Below are positions 43,713 through 53,236 of a stretch of DNA of 64,000 nucleotides, piece by piece. The DNA is from Pedobacter lusitanus (GTDB lineage Bacteria > Bacteroidota > Bacteroidia > Sphingobacteriales > Sphingobacteriaceae), in the NCBI RefSeq assembly GCF_040026395.1, contig NZ_CP157278.1, positions 186,001-250,000 of the forward strand. The letters run 5' to 3'. Each line of letters opens with the position of its first letter. Position 1 is the stretch's first letter. The notes under the pieces were generated by a model that saw only the letters and a program-made list of their open reading frames with translations, had not been told where the DNA came from and made no database searches. A program made the translations under genes and the position numbers.

Positions 43713-44789
43713 ATGATAGTAAAACGGGTAAATCATCGGCCATTGCTGTCCCTTTATTGGAAATGCCAGATCATAGGATGGTCTGTAGCATCCCTGTATT
43801 GGGGATATGCAGGTTTTCTTAGTGGGAATTTCGACTTTTTAATTGGATCGTTGCAGTTTATTACCGATGTGGCCATATATATAGGTCTGACTAATATTTA
43901 CCACAAACTTGCCTTAAAAAACAACTGGCGGAATTTAGGTTTTAACCAGATTCTAAAACTCATGATCCCTGCTGTTTTTGTGATGGGAGTAGCCTATACC
44001 ATAGTTACTTTACTGAAGACTTATCTTTTCAGGTACTGGTTCTTTCCTGTTCCTTCCCAATCTCTGCTATTGTTTTTTAAGTCCGGCGGATTGAACATTT
44101 TTATTGCAGGGATCAGGCTCATGTCTATCTGGTTGCTGGCTTATCATTTATATCAATACGCACAGCGTGAAATAGCCATTACTAAAGAAAATGCACGACT
44201 GGTAATGATTAACAAGGATACACAGCTCCATAATTTATCTGCGCAGCTTAACCCTCATTTTCTCTTCAATTCACTAAACACTATCAAAGCCTTAGTTCTT
44301 GAAAATCCTAAAGATGCCAGAAGGGCCATTGACCTGCTATCAGATTTATTGAGATCTGGCCTGTATAACAAGGATAATATGCAGACTATTGTTAGCGATG
44401 AAATCAACTTAGTGAAGGACTATCTTGAACTGGAAAAGTTAAGAATGGAAGGGCGCCTGCAACAAGATATAGCCATTGATCCGCTTTTGATGTCCTTCAT
44501 TATACCGCGTTTAAGTATTCAGACGCTGGTTGAAAACGCGATAAAACATGGGGTTGCCCGGCAAAAAGATGGTGGGTTTGTATATATAGAAATTAAAAAG
44601 GACAATGACCAGATCAGTATCAGTGTCAAAAATACCGGACAATTTAATGGTAAAGAGTCGTCTCATGGTATTGGGCTTAAAAATCTGAGTGAAAGGCTCC
44701 GGTTACAATATGGCGGACTTGCAAAATTTACAATTACAGAACAACCTAAAGGAGTTGTACTGGCCTCTTTACTTATCCCAATCCTATGA
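43713..44789 (+). CDS. LytS/YehU-type sensor histidine kinase
   Basis: A 358-residue kinase with four hydrophobic helices in the first 150 residues (IIGWSVASLYWGYAGFLSG, FLIGSLQFITDVAIYIGLT, PAVFVMGVAYTIVTLLKTYL, IFIAGIRLMSIWLLAYHLY) and no periplasmic sensor. The kinase core is LSAQLNPHFLFNSLNTIKALV, with the likely phospho-acceptor His182, followed by an ATPase domain (QTLVENAIKHGV, SHGIGLKNLSERLRLQYG). It overlaps the response-regulator gene by 4 bases, so both are made together. The signal is unknown. Confidence 0.87.
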   Translation: MIVKRVNHRPLLSLYWKCQIIGWSVASLYWGYAGFLSGNFDFLIGSLQFITDVAIYIGLTNIYHKLALKNNWRNLGFNQILKLMIPAVFVMGVAYTIVTLLKTYLFRYWFFPVPSQSLLLFFKSGGLNIFIAGIRLMSIWLLAYHLYQYAQREIAITKENARLVMINKDTQLHNLSAQLNPHFLFNSLNTIKALVLENPKDARRAIDLLSDLLRSGLYNKDNMQTIVSDEINLVKDYLELEKLRMEGRLQQDIAIDPLLMSFIIPRLSIQTLVENAIKHGVARQKDGGFVYIEIKKDNDQISISVKNTGQFNGKESSHGIGLKNLSERLRLQYGGLAKFTITEQPKGVVLASLLIPIL

Positions 44790-45481
44790 AGAAAATTAAA
44801 GTCCTGATAATAGACGATGAGCGTGCTGCCAGGAGTGAGGTCAGGAGGCTTTTAGACAATTATCCTGAATTTGTTATCTCGGGTGAAGCTGGAAATGCTG
44901 ATGAAGCCAAATTACTGATTGAACAACAACATCCGGATATCCTTTTTTTAGATATTCAGATGCCTGAAAAATCCGGATTTGATCTTCTGGAATCTCTTAG
45001 CCGTGTACCTCAGGTTATCTTCATTACAGCCTATGATCAATATGCTGTAAAAGCTTTTGAATACAGCGCACTCGATTATCTGATGAAGCCTGTGCGCGAA
45101 GAACGTTTTGAAAAAGCAATTTGTCAGATCAGAGAAAAGATGGTGTTGCAGCTATCTGAAGACAGGATCTTTGTTAAAGACCGGGGACAGTATCACTTTA
45201 TCAGCTGGAAAACTGTTTATCTGATCCAGTCTATGGATAACTATGCGTTTTTGCATTTTGAAGACAAAAAAGTATTCTACAAATGTTCCCTGAACCAGTT
45301 GGAGAAGAATCTGGATAAAAAGAACTTTTTTAGGGCAAACCGTTCGCAAATCATCAATCTTCAATTCATCCATAAAATCGATATTATGGAAAAGGGCAGG
45401 TTAACGATTTGTCTGCTATCCGGAGATGTGATAGAAGTATCCGAGCGGCAGTCCGTTAAATTTAAAGCTATTAATAGATGA
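44786..45481 (+). CDS. LytTR-family response regulator
   Basis: A 231-residue regulator: receiver domain 1-120 with acidic pair DDE at 10-12 and phospho-acceptor Asp56 (LFLDIQMP), then a LytTR DNA-binding domain at about 135-231 (RGQYHFISWKTVYLIQSMDNYAFLHFEDKKVFYKCSLNQLEKNL, FFRANRSQIINLQFI). It overlaps the kinase gene at its start by 4 bases and the hydrolase gene at its end by 4 bases, so all three are co-translated. It likely controls its own operon and other targets. Confidence 0.87.
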   Translation: MKKIKVLIIDDERAARSEVRRLLDNYPEFVISGEAGNADEAKLLIEQQHPDILFLDIQMPEKSGFDLLESLSRVPQVIFITAYDQYAVKAFEYSALDYLMKPVREERFEKAICQIREKMVLQLSEDRIFVKDRGQYHFISWKTVYLIQSMDNYAFLHFEDKKVFYKCSLNQLEKNLDKKNFFRANRSQIINLQFIHKIDIMEKGRLTICLLSGDVIEVSERQSVKFKAINR

Positions 45482-47205
45482 AAAGACAATTAACTCTGGC
45501 CGGTTTGTTTTTGATGATAACATTCCAATCTGGCTTCGCGCAGAAAAATTTAAACAGGGATCAATATCTGATCACTGACAGTGTACTGATCAAAACAAAA
45601 TATGGTGCCACTTTATCCGCTGTGGTTGTAAGAAAGAAAGGAATCACTGTACCTCAGCCTGCAGCTCTGCTATTTTATATTTATTCAAATCTGGAGAGAA
45701 GTCTTAGTGAAGCAATCTATGCTGCAGATCATGGTTATGTTGGAATTGTCGCCGATACCAGGGGAAAGCGCTTAAGTATGGATAAAATAGAACCTTATGA
45801 ACATGAACAGGAGGATGTTAATGCGGTCATTGACTGGATTATTCAGCAAAGCTGGAGCAATGGAAAGGTGGGGATGTACGGGGGGAGCTATTCGGGCTTT
45901 GCACAGTGGGCAGCGTTAAAACATCCACATCCTTCCCTTAAAACCATTGTACCCTATGTGGCTGCCATACCCGGTCTTGGCGTGCCGATGGAAAACAATG
46001 TTTTTTTAAACGTCAATTATCAATGGGCTTTTTATGTGACTAACAATAAGTATACAGATGATCCGATAAATGATGACAAACAGCGGTGGAGAAATCTGCG
46101 TGAAAAATGGTATGAGAGTGGTGTGGCCTATAATAAAATCGACAGCATAGATGGTACACCAAATCCCTGGCTGCAGCGTTGGTTAAAACATCCGTCTTAC
46201 GATCACTACTGGCAGGCCATGGTGCCTTATCAGGGTGATTATTCCAGAATTAATATCCCTGTACTGACCATTACCGGATACTATGACGATGGTCAGATTT
46301 CTGCAATGCATTATCTCACAGAACACTATAAATATAATCCTAATGCCAATCACTACCTCATCATAGGGCCATATGATCATTTTGGTGCCCAGCGGGGTGG
46401 CACACCGCTAATACACGAATATAAGGTGGATCCGGAGGCATTGATCAATACAAAAGAAATCACCTTTCAGTGGTTTGATTATATAATGAAAGGTGGCAGG
46501 AAACCTGCTTTATTAAAGGATAAGATTAATTATGAACTCATGGGGGCTAACAAATGGAAACATGCCCCATCTATTGAAAAAATGAGTAATAAGGCCTTAA
46601 GGCTTTATTTGACCAGTGAAAAGGACGGAGAAAATTATCTACTGTCAGAGAAAAAACAAAACAACCGGTTCGCAGTCAATCAGGTAGTAGACCTGGCCGA
46701 CCGGAATTCGTCTAATAATGATTACTATCCGGATCCAATCATAAAAAAGGATCTGGACCGTACTAATGGATTGTTTTTCATCAGTAAGCCATTTGATCAT
46801 TCCGTTTCTGTTAATGGGATGTTTTCAGGAGAGCTAAAGGCCGTGATCAATAAAAAGGATATGGATATTGGTGTTGTACTCTATGAAATAATGCCCAATG
46901 GCGAATATTTTGAACTGTCCTATTTTTTAGGGCGGGCCAGTTATGCGAAAGACATGAGTATCAGGCAGCTTCTGCGGCCCGGTATAGAAGAGACTATTCC
47001 CTTTAACAGGACAAGACTTGTCAGCCGCCAGCTGAGTAAAGGAAGCAGGCTCCTCGTAGTTTTGAATATTGATAAGAACCCTATTGCCCAGGTTAATTAT
47101 GGTACAGGCAAAGATGTAAGTGAAGAAAGTATACACGATGGAGGAATACCATTAACCATAAAATGGCGTAATGGCAGTTTTATTAGTATCCCGGTTCTGG
47201 ATTGA
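45478..47205 (+). CDS. CocE/NonD-family hydrolase (X-Pro dipeptidyl-peptidase-like)
   Basis: A 575-residue exported hydrolase with a signal peptide (1-22, ending GFAQ). The nucleophile motif is GGSYSG at 135-140 with Ser137; the acid is in GYYDDG and the His in GPYDHFG. A C-terminal jelly-roll domain (about 360-575) is present, as in cocaine esterase and X-Pro dipeptidyl-peptidases. It may cleave esters or N-terminal X-Pro peptides. Being coupled to a two-component system by 4-base overlaps is unusual for a peptidase and suggests that it is linked to sensing of peptide or ester substrates. Confidence 0.83.
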   Translation: MKRQLTLAGLFLMITFQSGFAQKNLNRDQYLITDSVLIKTKYGATLSAVVVRKKGITVPQPAALLFYIYSNLERSLSEAIYAADHGYVGIVADTRGKRLSMDKIEPYEHEQEDVNAVIDWIIQQSWSNGKVGMYGGSYSGFAQWAALKHPHPSLKTIVPYVAAIPGLGVPMENNVFLNVNYQWAFYVTNNKYTDDPINDDKQRWRNLREKWYESGVAYNKIDSIDGTPNPWLQRWLKHPSYDHYWQAMVPYQGDYSRINIPVLTITGYYDDGQISAMHYLTEHYKYNPNANHYLIIGPYDHFGAQRGGTPLIHEYKVDPEALINTKEITFQWFDYIMKGGRKPALLKDKINYELMGANKWKHAPSIEKMSNKALRLYLTSEKDGENYLLSEKKQNNRFAVNQVVDLADRNSSNNDYYPDPIIKKDLDRTNGLFFISKPFDHSVSVNGMFSGELKAVINKKDMDIGVVLYEIMPNGEYFELSYFLGRASYAKDMSIRQLLRPGIEETIPFNRTRLVSRQLSKGSRLLVVLNIDKNPIAQVNYGTGKDVSEESIHDGGIPLTIKWRNGSFISIPVLD

Positions 47206-47337
47206 GATGAGATCGGCTAGTTGTTACAAATTGGCGGGACTTCACCCTTAAATTGTCGTTTTTGCACAGCATCAAATTATGAAATCGACTCCATCTTTGT
47301 ATGGTCAGTAAAATTCTAACCAAATTTAAACAGCCTT

Positions 47338-48204
47338 ATGAAAAACTTATCCCAAACACTTAAATCGATGCTGCTGATTGCAATCATCATGTTTACAGCA
47401 TTTCAATCAAACGGACAACAGTCTAAACCTTCCGGCAGTGGTTATGTACCTGTTAATGGTATCAAAGTTTATTACGAAGTATATGGTGAGGGCAGGCCTT
47501 TAGTTTTATTACACGGTGCTTTTATGACAATTGATATGAACTGGGGTCAATTAATCCCTGAGCTGTCAAAAACAAGAAAAGTAATTGCTGTAGAATTGCA
47601 GGGGCATGGACATACACAGTTTTCAGATAGAAAATTATCACATACTACTCTGGCAAGTGACGTAGAAGGGGTCATGGATTACCTGAAAATTGACAGTGCT
47701 GATATAACTGGATATAGTTATGGTGGATCTGTAGCATATCAATTTGCTATACAAAGCCCTAAACGGGTAAGAAAATTAGTAATCATTTCTTCTACTTATA
47801 AAAATAGTGGCTGGCTACCAGAAGTAAACAATGCGCTTAAAGCAATGAAGCCTGAATTTCTTACAAATACACCTATGAAAGCTGCGTACGATGCGGTGGC
47901 ACCAGATAAAACCAAATGGACAAAGTTCTTAGAGCAAATGATTGCTTTTAATCATATACCATTCGACATGGGAGAGGCAAATATTGCGAAAATTACTTCG
48001 CCTGTATTGATAATTTCAGGTGACAATGATGGCCTGGACAAAATCGAATTGATAAAAACATACCAACTATTGGGAGGCGCTGTATGTGCTGATTTTGGAG
48101 CAATGCCTAAATCTCAGTTGGCTATAGTTCCTTCGCAGAGCCATGTGAGCCTTATGATGCAGACCAAAACAATATTAGGTTATCTGGATAGTTTTTTGAA
48201 GTAA
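47338..48204 (+). CDS. exported alpha/beta hydrolase
   Basis: A 288-residue alpha/beta hydrolase with a signal peptide (1-27). The oxyanion part is LLHGAFM at 57-63, the nucleophile elbow GYSYGG at 125-130 (Ser127), and the late HVS near 273-275 holds the likely catalytic His. It acts on an ester or similar small substrate in the periplasm; nothing here shows which. It is separated from the CocE gene by 132 bases and ends near a long hairpin. Confidence 0.8.
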   Translation: MKNLSQTLKSMLLIAIIMFTAFQSNGQQSKPSGSGYVPVNGIKVYYEVYGEGRPLVLLHGAFMTIDMNWGQLIPELSKTRKVIAVELQGHGHTQFSDRKLSHTTLASDVEGVMDYLKIDSADITGYSYGGSVAYQFAIQSPKRVRKLVIISSTYKNSGWLPEVNNALKAMKPEFLTNTPMKAAYDAVAPDKTKWTKFLEQMIAFNHIPFDMGEANIAKITSPVLIISGDNDGLDKIELIKTYQLLGGAVCADFGAMPKSQLAIVPSQSHVSLMMQTKTILGYLDSFLK

Positions 48205-48264
48205 GCTTAGCTAATTAGGTTAAGGATAATGAATGAAAATGAAAAGGTTGAAATGCTGAGTTTT

Positions 48265-48313
48265 GTAGTTTAAGATAGGTTATCACAAACTGTGATAACC
48301 TATCTTAAACTAC
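48265..48313. repeat. perfect 23-bp hairpin between convergent genes
   Basis: Arms 48265-48287 and 48291-48313 are perfect complements of 23 bases around a 3-base AAC loop; the left arm begins GTAGTTTAAGATAGG. The right arm includes the stop codon of the subtilase gene (48310-48312). It may end both converging transcripts, though the T tails are weak. Confidence 0.6.
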
Positions 48314-49965
48314 CTGAAAGCTATTATTTTTTTGCTTAGCTCCATTGCTATCTGCATATCCGCAATACCGTAACCATAAGGAACTTCGGGCTTATTTGCC
48401 ATATGACCTGATTTTCTGATAACTTCCATCAGCTCTTTATTTGTTAATTTTGGATAAGCTTGCCACAAACAGGCAGTCAGACCGGCCATGATTGGGCTGG
48501 AGTAAGAGGTTCCGCTCCGGTTTTCGCTTTCACCACTAACATTAATAACACTCGCGCCTTGCCCCATGGCCATCACATCAGGCTTCATCCTTCCGTCTAC
48601 TGTAATACCCCAGGAGGTGAACATCCCGGCATTACCTCTGGAGTTAACTGAACCCAGTGTTAATACATTTGGAGAATCAGCTGGTGTTCCAACCCAGGTG
48701 TCATTATTTCCTGCACAATTAACAATGAAAATTCCTTTACTTGCTGCTGCATTTGCACCTCTGGTGGCCTGTGCAGTTTTACCATCCATATCGTTAAACT
48801 CGTACTTTGCAGAAACCAAATAGTGGGAGGTATATGCTAGTGATGAGTTGATGATATCTACACCCACGCTGTCTGCATATTCTGCTGCATTTACCCAGTA
48901 GTCTTCTTCAATAGGGTATTCTGATGACGAATCTTCGGTGCGTAAAAGCCAATAATTTGCTTCAGGTGCTGTACCTACATATTTGCCCGGTAAGTTAGTT
49001 GCCATGCATGATGTTACCCAGACGCCATGACTGTCTATTGCATACGGATCATCATTCTCGTAGACAAAAGATTTTGCGCCTTTAATATTTATATTCTTAA
49101 AAGATGGATTATTCTTCATGTCGATAAAACCAGCATCGATGACAGCAATATCAATTCCTGCTCCTTTAAATCCCTGTTGATGTAAAATTTGTCCATTATT
49201 TATCTTGATATTGTTCGCTGCTGAACCATAGTCAAGTTGATTATTTGCAGTATGGTTTGAAACAAGCTGAGGTATGTCTATGTATTTTTTAGCAGGTGGC
49301 GATGTCGTTCGTTTACCTTCCCATACCATGATTACATCTTTAACAAAGGGAAGGGCTTTATATTGGTCAATCAAAAATTGATCGCTGCAATTAACACTTA
49401 CTGTGTTAAGCCACTTGCTTTTTGCCACTATAATGCCTCCAACTTTTTGGATAGCCTTAAGGTATTCGGCGGAAATAGGTAAATCTGTCTCATCAATGGC
49501 GATATTTCCCTTCCGTCTTCTTTCTATCGCTTTTACGGAAAGAAATTCCTGAGGCCGATTAACAGAGAAATTTGAAAGGCCCTTATCTTTTAAAACTAAT
49601 CGATATTTATAATCATTAGCATCAGTAACCACTACTTTGCATTTAGCTGTTCCCTTTCCGCCCACCATTGTGGCTACAATGTATGTCTCTCCAGCTCCCG
49701 CTGCCCAAACTGTACCATCTGGTTTTACTGTTGCTATTCTTATATTTTCGGAACTCCATACTACTTCTTTAGACTCTCCAGATTGTATGTTCTGAATATT
49801 TACTGTTAATCTCGCACCTAGTTCGGGGTGATCTCTTTTAAGCTGTACAAAGGAAGGATCTATTATGATAGAGGGAGTCGATGGCAATTCTGATTTCTTG
49901 CAGGCGGAGAAGTATAAGCTAAAGCAAAGAAAGGGTAGGCAAAGCTGAAAAGTACGAAGCGTCAT
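48310..49965 (-). CDS. S8 family (subtilisin-like) lipoprotein peptidase with Ig-like domain
   Basis: A 551-residue exported protease. The signal ends FSAC (lipid Cys22), and an Ig-like BIG2 domain spans about 50-115 (SSENIRIATVKPDGTVWAAGAGETYIVATM). The prodomain is followed by the catalytic core: Asp277 (IAVIDAGF), His313 (DSHGVWVTS), the oxyanion Asn420 (NCAGNN) and Ser487 (GTSYSSP). It probably cleaves proteins at the outer surface. The stop codon is inside a 23-bp hairpin. A minus-strand TAGTTTTG (50032-50039) may be its -7 box. Confidence 0.87.
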   Translation of the reverse strand: MTLRTFQLCLPFLCFSLYFSACKKSELPSTPSIIIDPSFVQLKRDHPELGARLTVNIQNIQSGESKEVVWSSENIRIATVKPDGTVWAAGAGETYIVATMVGGKGTAKCKVVVTDANDYKYRLVLKDKGLSNFSVNRPQEFLSVKAIERRRKGNIAIDETDLPISAEYLKAIQKVGGIIVAKSKWLNTVSVNCSDQFLIDQYKALPFVKDVIMVWEGKRTTSPPAKKYIDIPQLVSNHTANNQLDYGSAANNIKINNGQILHQQGFKGAGIDIAVIDAGFIDMKNNPSFKNINIKGAKSFVYENDDPYAIDSHGVWVTSCMATNLPGKYVGTAPEANYWLLRTEDSSSEYPIEEDYWVNAAEYADSVGVDIINSSLAYTSHYLVSAKYEFNDMDGKTAQATRGANAAASKGIFIVNCAGNNDTWVGTPADSPNVLTLGSVNSRGNAGMFTSWGITVDGRMKPDVMAMGQGASVINVSGESENRSGTSYSSPIMAGLTACLWQAYPKLTNKELMEVIRKSGHMANKPEVPYGYGIADMQIAMELSKKIIAFR

Positions 49966-50274
49966 TTATTGTTATTAAGCAGGTTGGATTTTTAGTCTGA
50001 AAGAAAAATCTGATTTTTTAAAATATTTCATCAAAACTAGCAATTTTAACGATTAGGATTAATTACTTTCTAAGTTTCCTCTTTATTGTCAATTTGTTTA
50101 GCCTTTAAAGGTGGGGAATATGAGTTGACTCCTTTGGTAACGAGACTGATGCTTGCTATTGCCCTTACAGCACAATGCGGAGAGGATCATCGTGATGAAC
50201 CTGAAAAATTAATAAATGTAGATTTAACCGGATAAAAAATCTAAAACCAGTCATTATAAATTATATTTACGGCA
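49966..50274. other. intergenic gap between subtilase and AraC gene
   Basis: About 310 bases between divergent genes. CAAAACTA at 50032-50039 is a possible minus-strand -7 box for the subtilase gene. A 53-codon open frame with no start (50074-50235) has protein-like composition and could be a remnant, but no family is recognised. I see no repeat or RNA gene. Confidence 0.3.
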
Positions 50275-51126
50275 ATGGTAATCGATTATAAAAAGATTGA
50301 TTTGTTTGGAAAATCATTCATTCAGAAAGTGATATTAAAAGCACCTTTTGAATTTGCTTTTCCTGTTTCTGAACAAGCTTGTTTTTTATACATGCTGCAA
50401 GGTGAAATGCTGTATCAATTTGATGATGATCATCTAAATATTCCTGCCAATCATTCATTATTACTCAACTGCATAAAGTCTGGAAAACAGATACACGATT
50501 CAAATGCCGGCAGCAATGGTGAAATTGTAATCGTTACTTTCCATCCGGAAATATTAAAGAGAATTTATGAAAGTGAACTTCCTTTGTTACTCCGGCCAGG
50601 TAATAAAGTAACTAATCAGTCAAGTGGAAAGATAAATAATGATTTTTTGATTCAAAAGTATATTGAAGGTCTCCTCTTTTATTTTGAGAATCCATCTTTG
50701 GTCAATGACGAAATTTTGATTTTGAAACTGAAGGAAATCATCCTTTTGCTTTCACAGACACGAGACGCTGAAACTATACAAGTCATCTTATCACAACTTT
50801 TCTCGCCCGCTTCATATACTTTCAAACAAATTATAGCAGCGAATATTTTTTTGCCGGTTAGTGTTGAAGAGCTGGCACAAAAAAACAATTTGAGCATTTC
50901 CTCATTTAAAAGGGAGTTTAAAAAATTGTACAATGATTCTCCTGCCAATTATATTAAAACCAGGAGACTGGAAAGAGCCGCAGAACTGCTTTTAGTTTCC
51001 AATGAGCGTATCACAGGCATAGCCTTTGATTGTGGGTTTAACGACTTAGCCAACTTTACTAAAAGTTTTCATGATAAGTACAGCGTTACTCCAACAAACT
51101 ATCGTTTGAAGTTGAATAATAAATAA
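50275..51126 (+). CDS. AraC-family transcriptional regulator
   Basis: A 283-residue AraC protein with an N-terminal cupin-like sensor (FYM-LQGEMLYQFDDDHLNIPANHSLLL region at about 36-65) and two HTH motifs at about 195-283 (VSVEELAQKNNLSISSFKREFKKLYNDSPANYIKTRRL and ITGIAFDCGFNDLANFTKSFHDKYSVTPTNY). It probably regulates the small membrane protein and the FAD monooxygenase downstream on the same strand, but this is inferred only from order. Confidence 0.82.
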   Translation: MVIDYKKIDLFGKSFIQKVILKAPFEFAFPVSEQACFLYMLQGEMLYQFDDDHLNIPANHSLLLNCIKSGKQIHDSNAGSNGEIVIVTFHPEILKRIYESELPLLLRPGNKVTNQSSGKINNDFLIQKYIEGLLFYFENPSLVNDEILILKLKEIILLLSQTRDAETIQVILSQLFSPASYTFKQIIAANIFLPVSVEELAQKNNLSISSFKREFKKLYNDSPANYIKTRRLERAAELLLVSNERITGIAFDCGFNDLANFTKSFHDKYSVTPTNYRLKLNNK

Positions 51127-51287
51127 TAACCATTGATCCTTAAAAATTATTCCTTCTAAACCAGCCATTTTAGAAGGGGAGGATGAGCCATATCGCCAAA
51201 TAATTGACCTGATTCACAAAACCATTCTGTTTTTTGTATTGCAATTTTGAACTGTCAATAAAGACTTTCAAATTTAAAATAAACATC

Positions 51288-51776
51288 ATGGGATTATCAA
51301 ACTTAGGAATTTTTCATACTGCTATAGGCGTTGTTGCCATTGTTGCTGCAATTATCGCTTTAGTACGAAGAGGAAAAATAGATTTACAGCAGTTTACAGG
51401 TAAGATTTACTTTTATTGTACGCTTGTCTCTTCATTAACAGCCCTAGGATTATCTAGTATCAAAGGGATTAATCCAGGACATATTCTGGCGCTACTAATT
51501 GTGGTTCTGATATCGGCTGCTTATTATCTTTACGCTAAAAAGCAAGGAAATAACCAAGTTCGTTTTATAGAGAACTTTCTTCTCTCCTTTAGTTTTTTCT
51601 TATCATTGATTCCTGCGATCAATGAAACTTTTACCCGTGTTCCTATTGGACATCCTTTAGCTAAGGGATCTACTGACCCTTTAATCGGTAAAACACTTCT
51701 TCTTGTTTTAGTGCTGTTTATTGCAGGTTCTGTTTATCAGTTCAGAAAGCAAAAAGAAATTAACAAGTCAATATAA
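51288..51776 (+). CDS. small four-helix membrane protein, unknown function
   Basis: 162 residues from the ATG at 51288 (MGLSNLGIFHTAIG); the ATG at 51234 adds a non-conserved stretch. Four hydrophobic segments (VVAIVAAIIALV, CTLVSSLTALGLSS, LALLIVVLISAAYYLY, LLLVLVLFIAGSVY) give an inner-membrane protein that looks a little like the DUF2306 type. No catalytic motif is present. It sits between an AraC gene and a monooxygenase on the same strand. Confidence 0.6.
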   Translation: MGLSNLGIFHTAIGVVAIVAAIIALVRRGKIDLQQFTGKIYFYCTLVSSLTALGLSSIKGINPGHILALLIVVLISAAYYLYAKKQGNNQVRFIENFLLSFSFFLSLIPAINETFTRVPIGHPLAKGSTDPLIGKTLLLVLVLFIAGSVYQFRKQKEINKSI

Positions 51777-51960
51777 TTTAATATAAGCAAAACGAGTAAT
51801 TCGACTCACTCATTATTTATTTTTTACGCTTTAACTGCAAATACTATTTTTCCAGATTACATAATATCAGTTAAGAATTTGTTGTCTATATCTGGGTTTT
51901 CTAAGATTTTTACGACTATTTTTAGTAGCTATCAGGGTATTTTAATTGCAAAGGTGTTGC

Positions 51961-51968
51961 TACTTTTG
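51961..51968 (+). promoter_or_regulatory. -7 element of the monooxygenase gene
   Basis: TACTTTTG matches TAnnTTTG 43 bases before the ATG at 52011. No TTG stands at the usual -33 distance. Confidence 0.38.
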
Positions 51969-52010
51969 AACCGTCACCAAATATTACAAAACAAATAAAG
52001 TTTGAAAGCT

Positions 52011-53129
52011 ATGAAAAAAAAAGTCTTAATTTCAGGTGCAAGCTTTGCCGGATTGACCTTAGCCTATTGGTTAAATAAATTTGGCTATCAGGTAACCGTA
52101 GTAGAATTGGGTAAAGGCCTTAGAAAAGGCGGTTCGCCCATCGATGTCCGGGGCAAAGCCATGGATGTTGTAAAAGAAATGGGAATATTACAAAAAATTA
52201 AAGCCCATGAATTTATCCATACTGATGAGATCGTAAATGCGAAAGGCGAAACACTAACTAGTTTTTCAGTAAATGCACTGGAGGAATATCGCGGAGATAT
52301 TGAAATCCATCGCAGTGATCTGGTCGAAATCATTTTTGAAATTGTCCCTAAGGATGAAGTCGAATTTATTTTTGGCAACAGTATAAAAACGTTGATCCAG
52401 CACGAAAACCGTGTTGAAATATCCTTTGAAAATGGATCGGACAGTAGTTTTGATTTCGTATTTGGCGCAGATGGCACACACTCTATGGTAAGGAGACTTG
52501 TGTTCGGAGCTGAAGAAAATTTCAAAAAATTTTTCGGTGTTTACTTTGCTTTTGCCAAAGCAGATCATATATACACAGGCAGATCGGGTAACACCGGGAT
52601 AATATACCGGGAGCTGGGTAAGGAGGCGGTTATATACCACTTCAAAGATGGAGCGAATGCTATACTAATGTTTAGAGCGCCTAAATTAGATTGGAATTAT
52701 AGAAATGATGAACAACAAAAGCAAATTCTGAAAGAATATTTTGGCAATAATACGAATTGGAAAATCCCCGACATTTTAGACTCCATGCTTCATTCCGACA
52801 ATTTGTATTTTGATGAAGCGAGTCAGATTCATATGCCGACCTGGACAAAAGGACGTGTTGCCCTGGTTGGCGATGCTGCGTATGCACCAAGTTTTTTTAC
52901 GGGAATGGGCACAAGTTTAGCTTTGGAAGGCGCAACTTTGTTGGCAAATGAGCTTCACGTAAGTGAAGATTACACAACTGCTTTCGGGAAGTATAACGAA
53001 ACGTTTAAGCCTTTTGCCGAAAGCATTCAAGCCCGTATTACCCGTGGTCTGAAAGTTCAATTGCCCGAAACAGAGGAAGAGTTCCAGGCATCTATTACCG
53101 CGTTGCGTAATAATGAGAAACTTTCCTAA
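52011..53129 (+). CDS. FAD-dependent monooxygenase (PHBH/TetX-like fold)
   Basis: 372 residues from the ATG at 52011 (an ATG at 52002 adds 3 residues). The FAD-binding motif GASFAGL is at about 8-14, the DG motif in the middle is FGADGTHSMVRR, and the second FAD motif is GRVALVGDAAYAPSFFTGMGTSLALEGA. Members hydroxylate aromatic or polycyclic substrates, including tetracyclines in the TetX branch. The substrate cannot be read here. An AraC regulator upstream may control it. Confidence 0.83.
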   Translation: MKKKVLISGASFAGLTLAYWLNKFGYQVTVVELGKGLRKGGSPIDVRGKAMDVVKEMGILQKIKAHEFIHTDEIVNAKGETLTSFSVNALEEYRGDIEIHRSDLVEIIFEIVPKDEVEFIFGNSIKTLIQHENRVEISFENGSDSSFDFVFGADGTHSMVRRLVFGAEENFKKFFGVYFAFAKADHIYTGRSGNTGIIYRELGKEAVIYHFKDGANAILMFRAPKLDWNYRNDEQQKQILKEYFGNNTNWKIPDILDSMLHSDNLYFDEASQIHMPTWTKGRVALVGDAAYAPSFFTGMGTSLALEGATLLANELHVSEDYTTAFGKYNETFKPFAESIQARITRGLKVQLPETEEEFQASITALRNNEKLS

Positions 53130-53236
53130 TCGCCGAAATTGAAGGAGTTCAAAAGGAATTATTATCATGGATGGCCCAGTTATGGTGTGATACCCTAACC
53201 CCAAATTTCATTTACACAGATTTCTGTGTACTGCCT

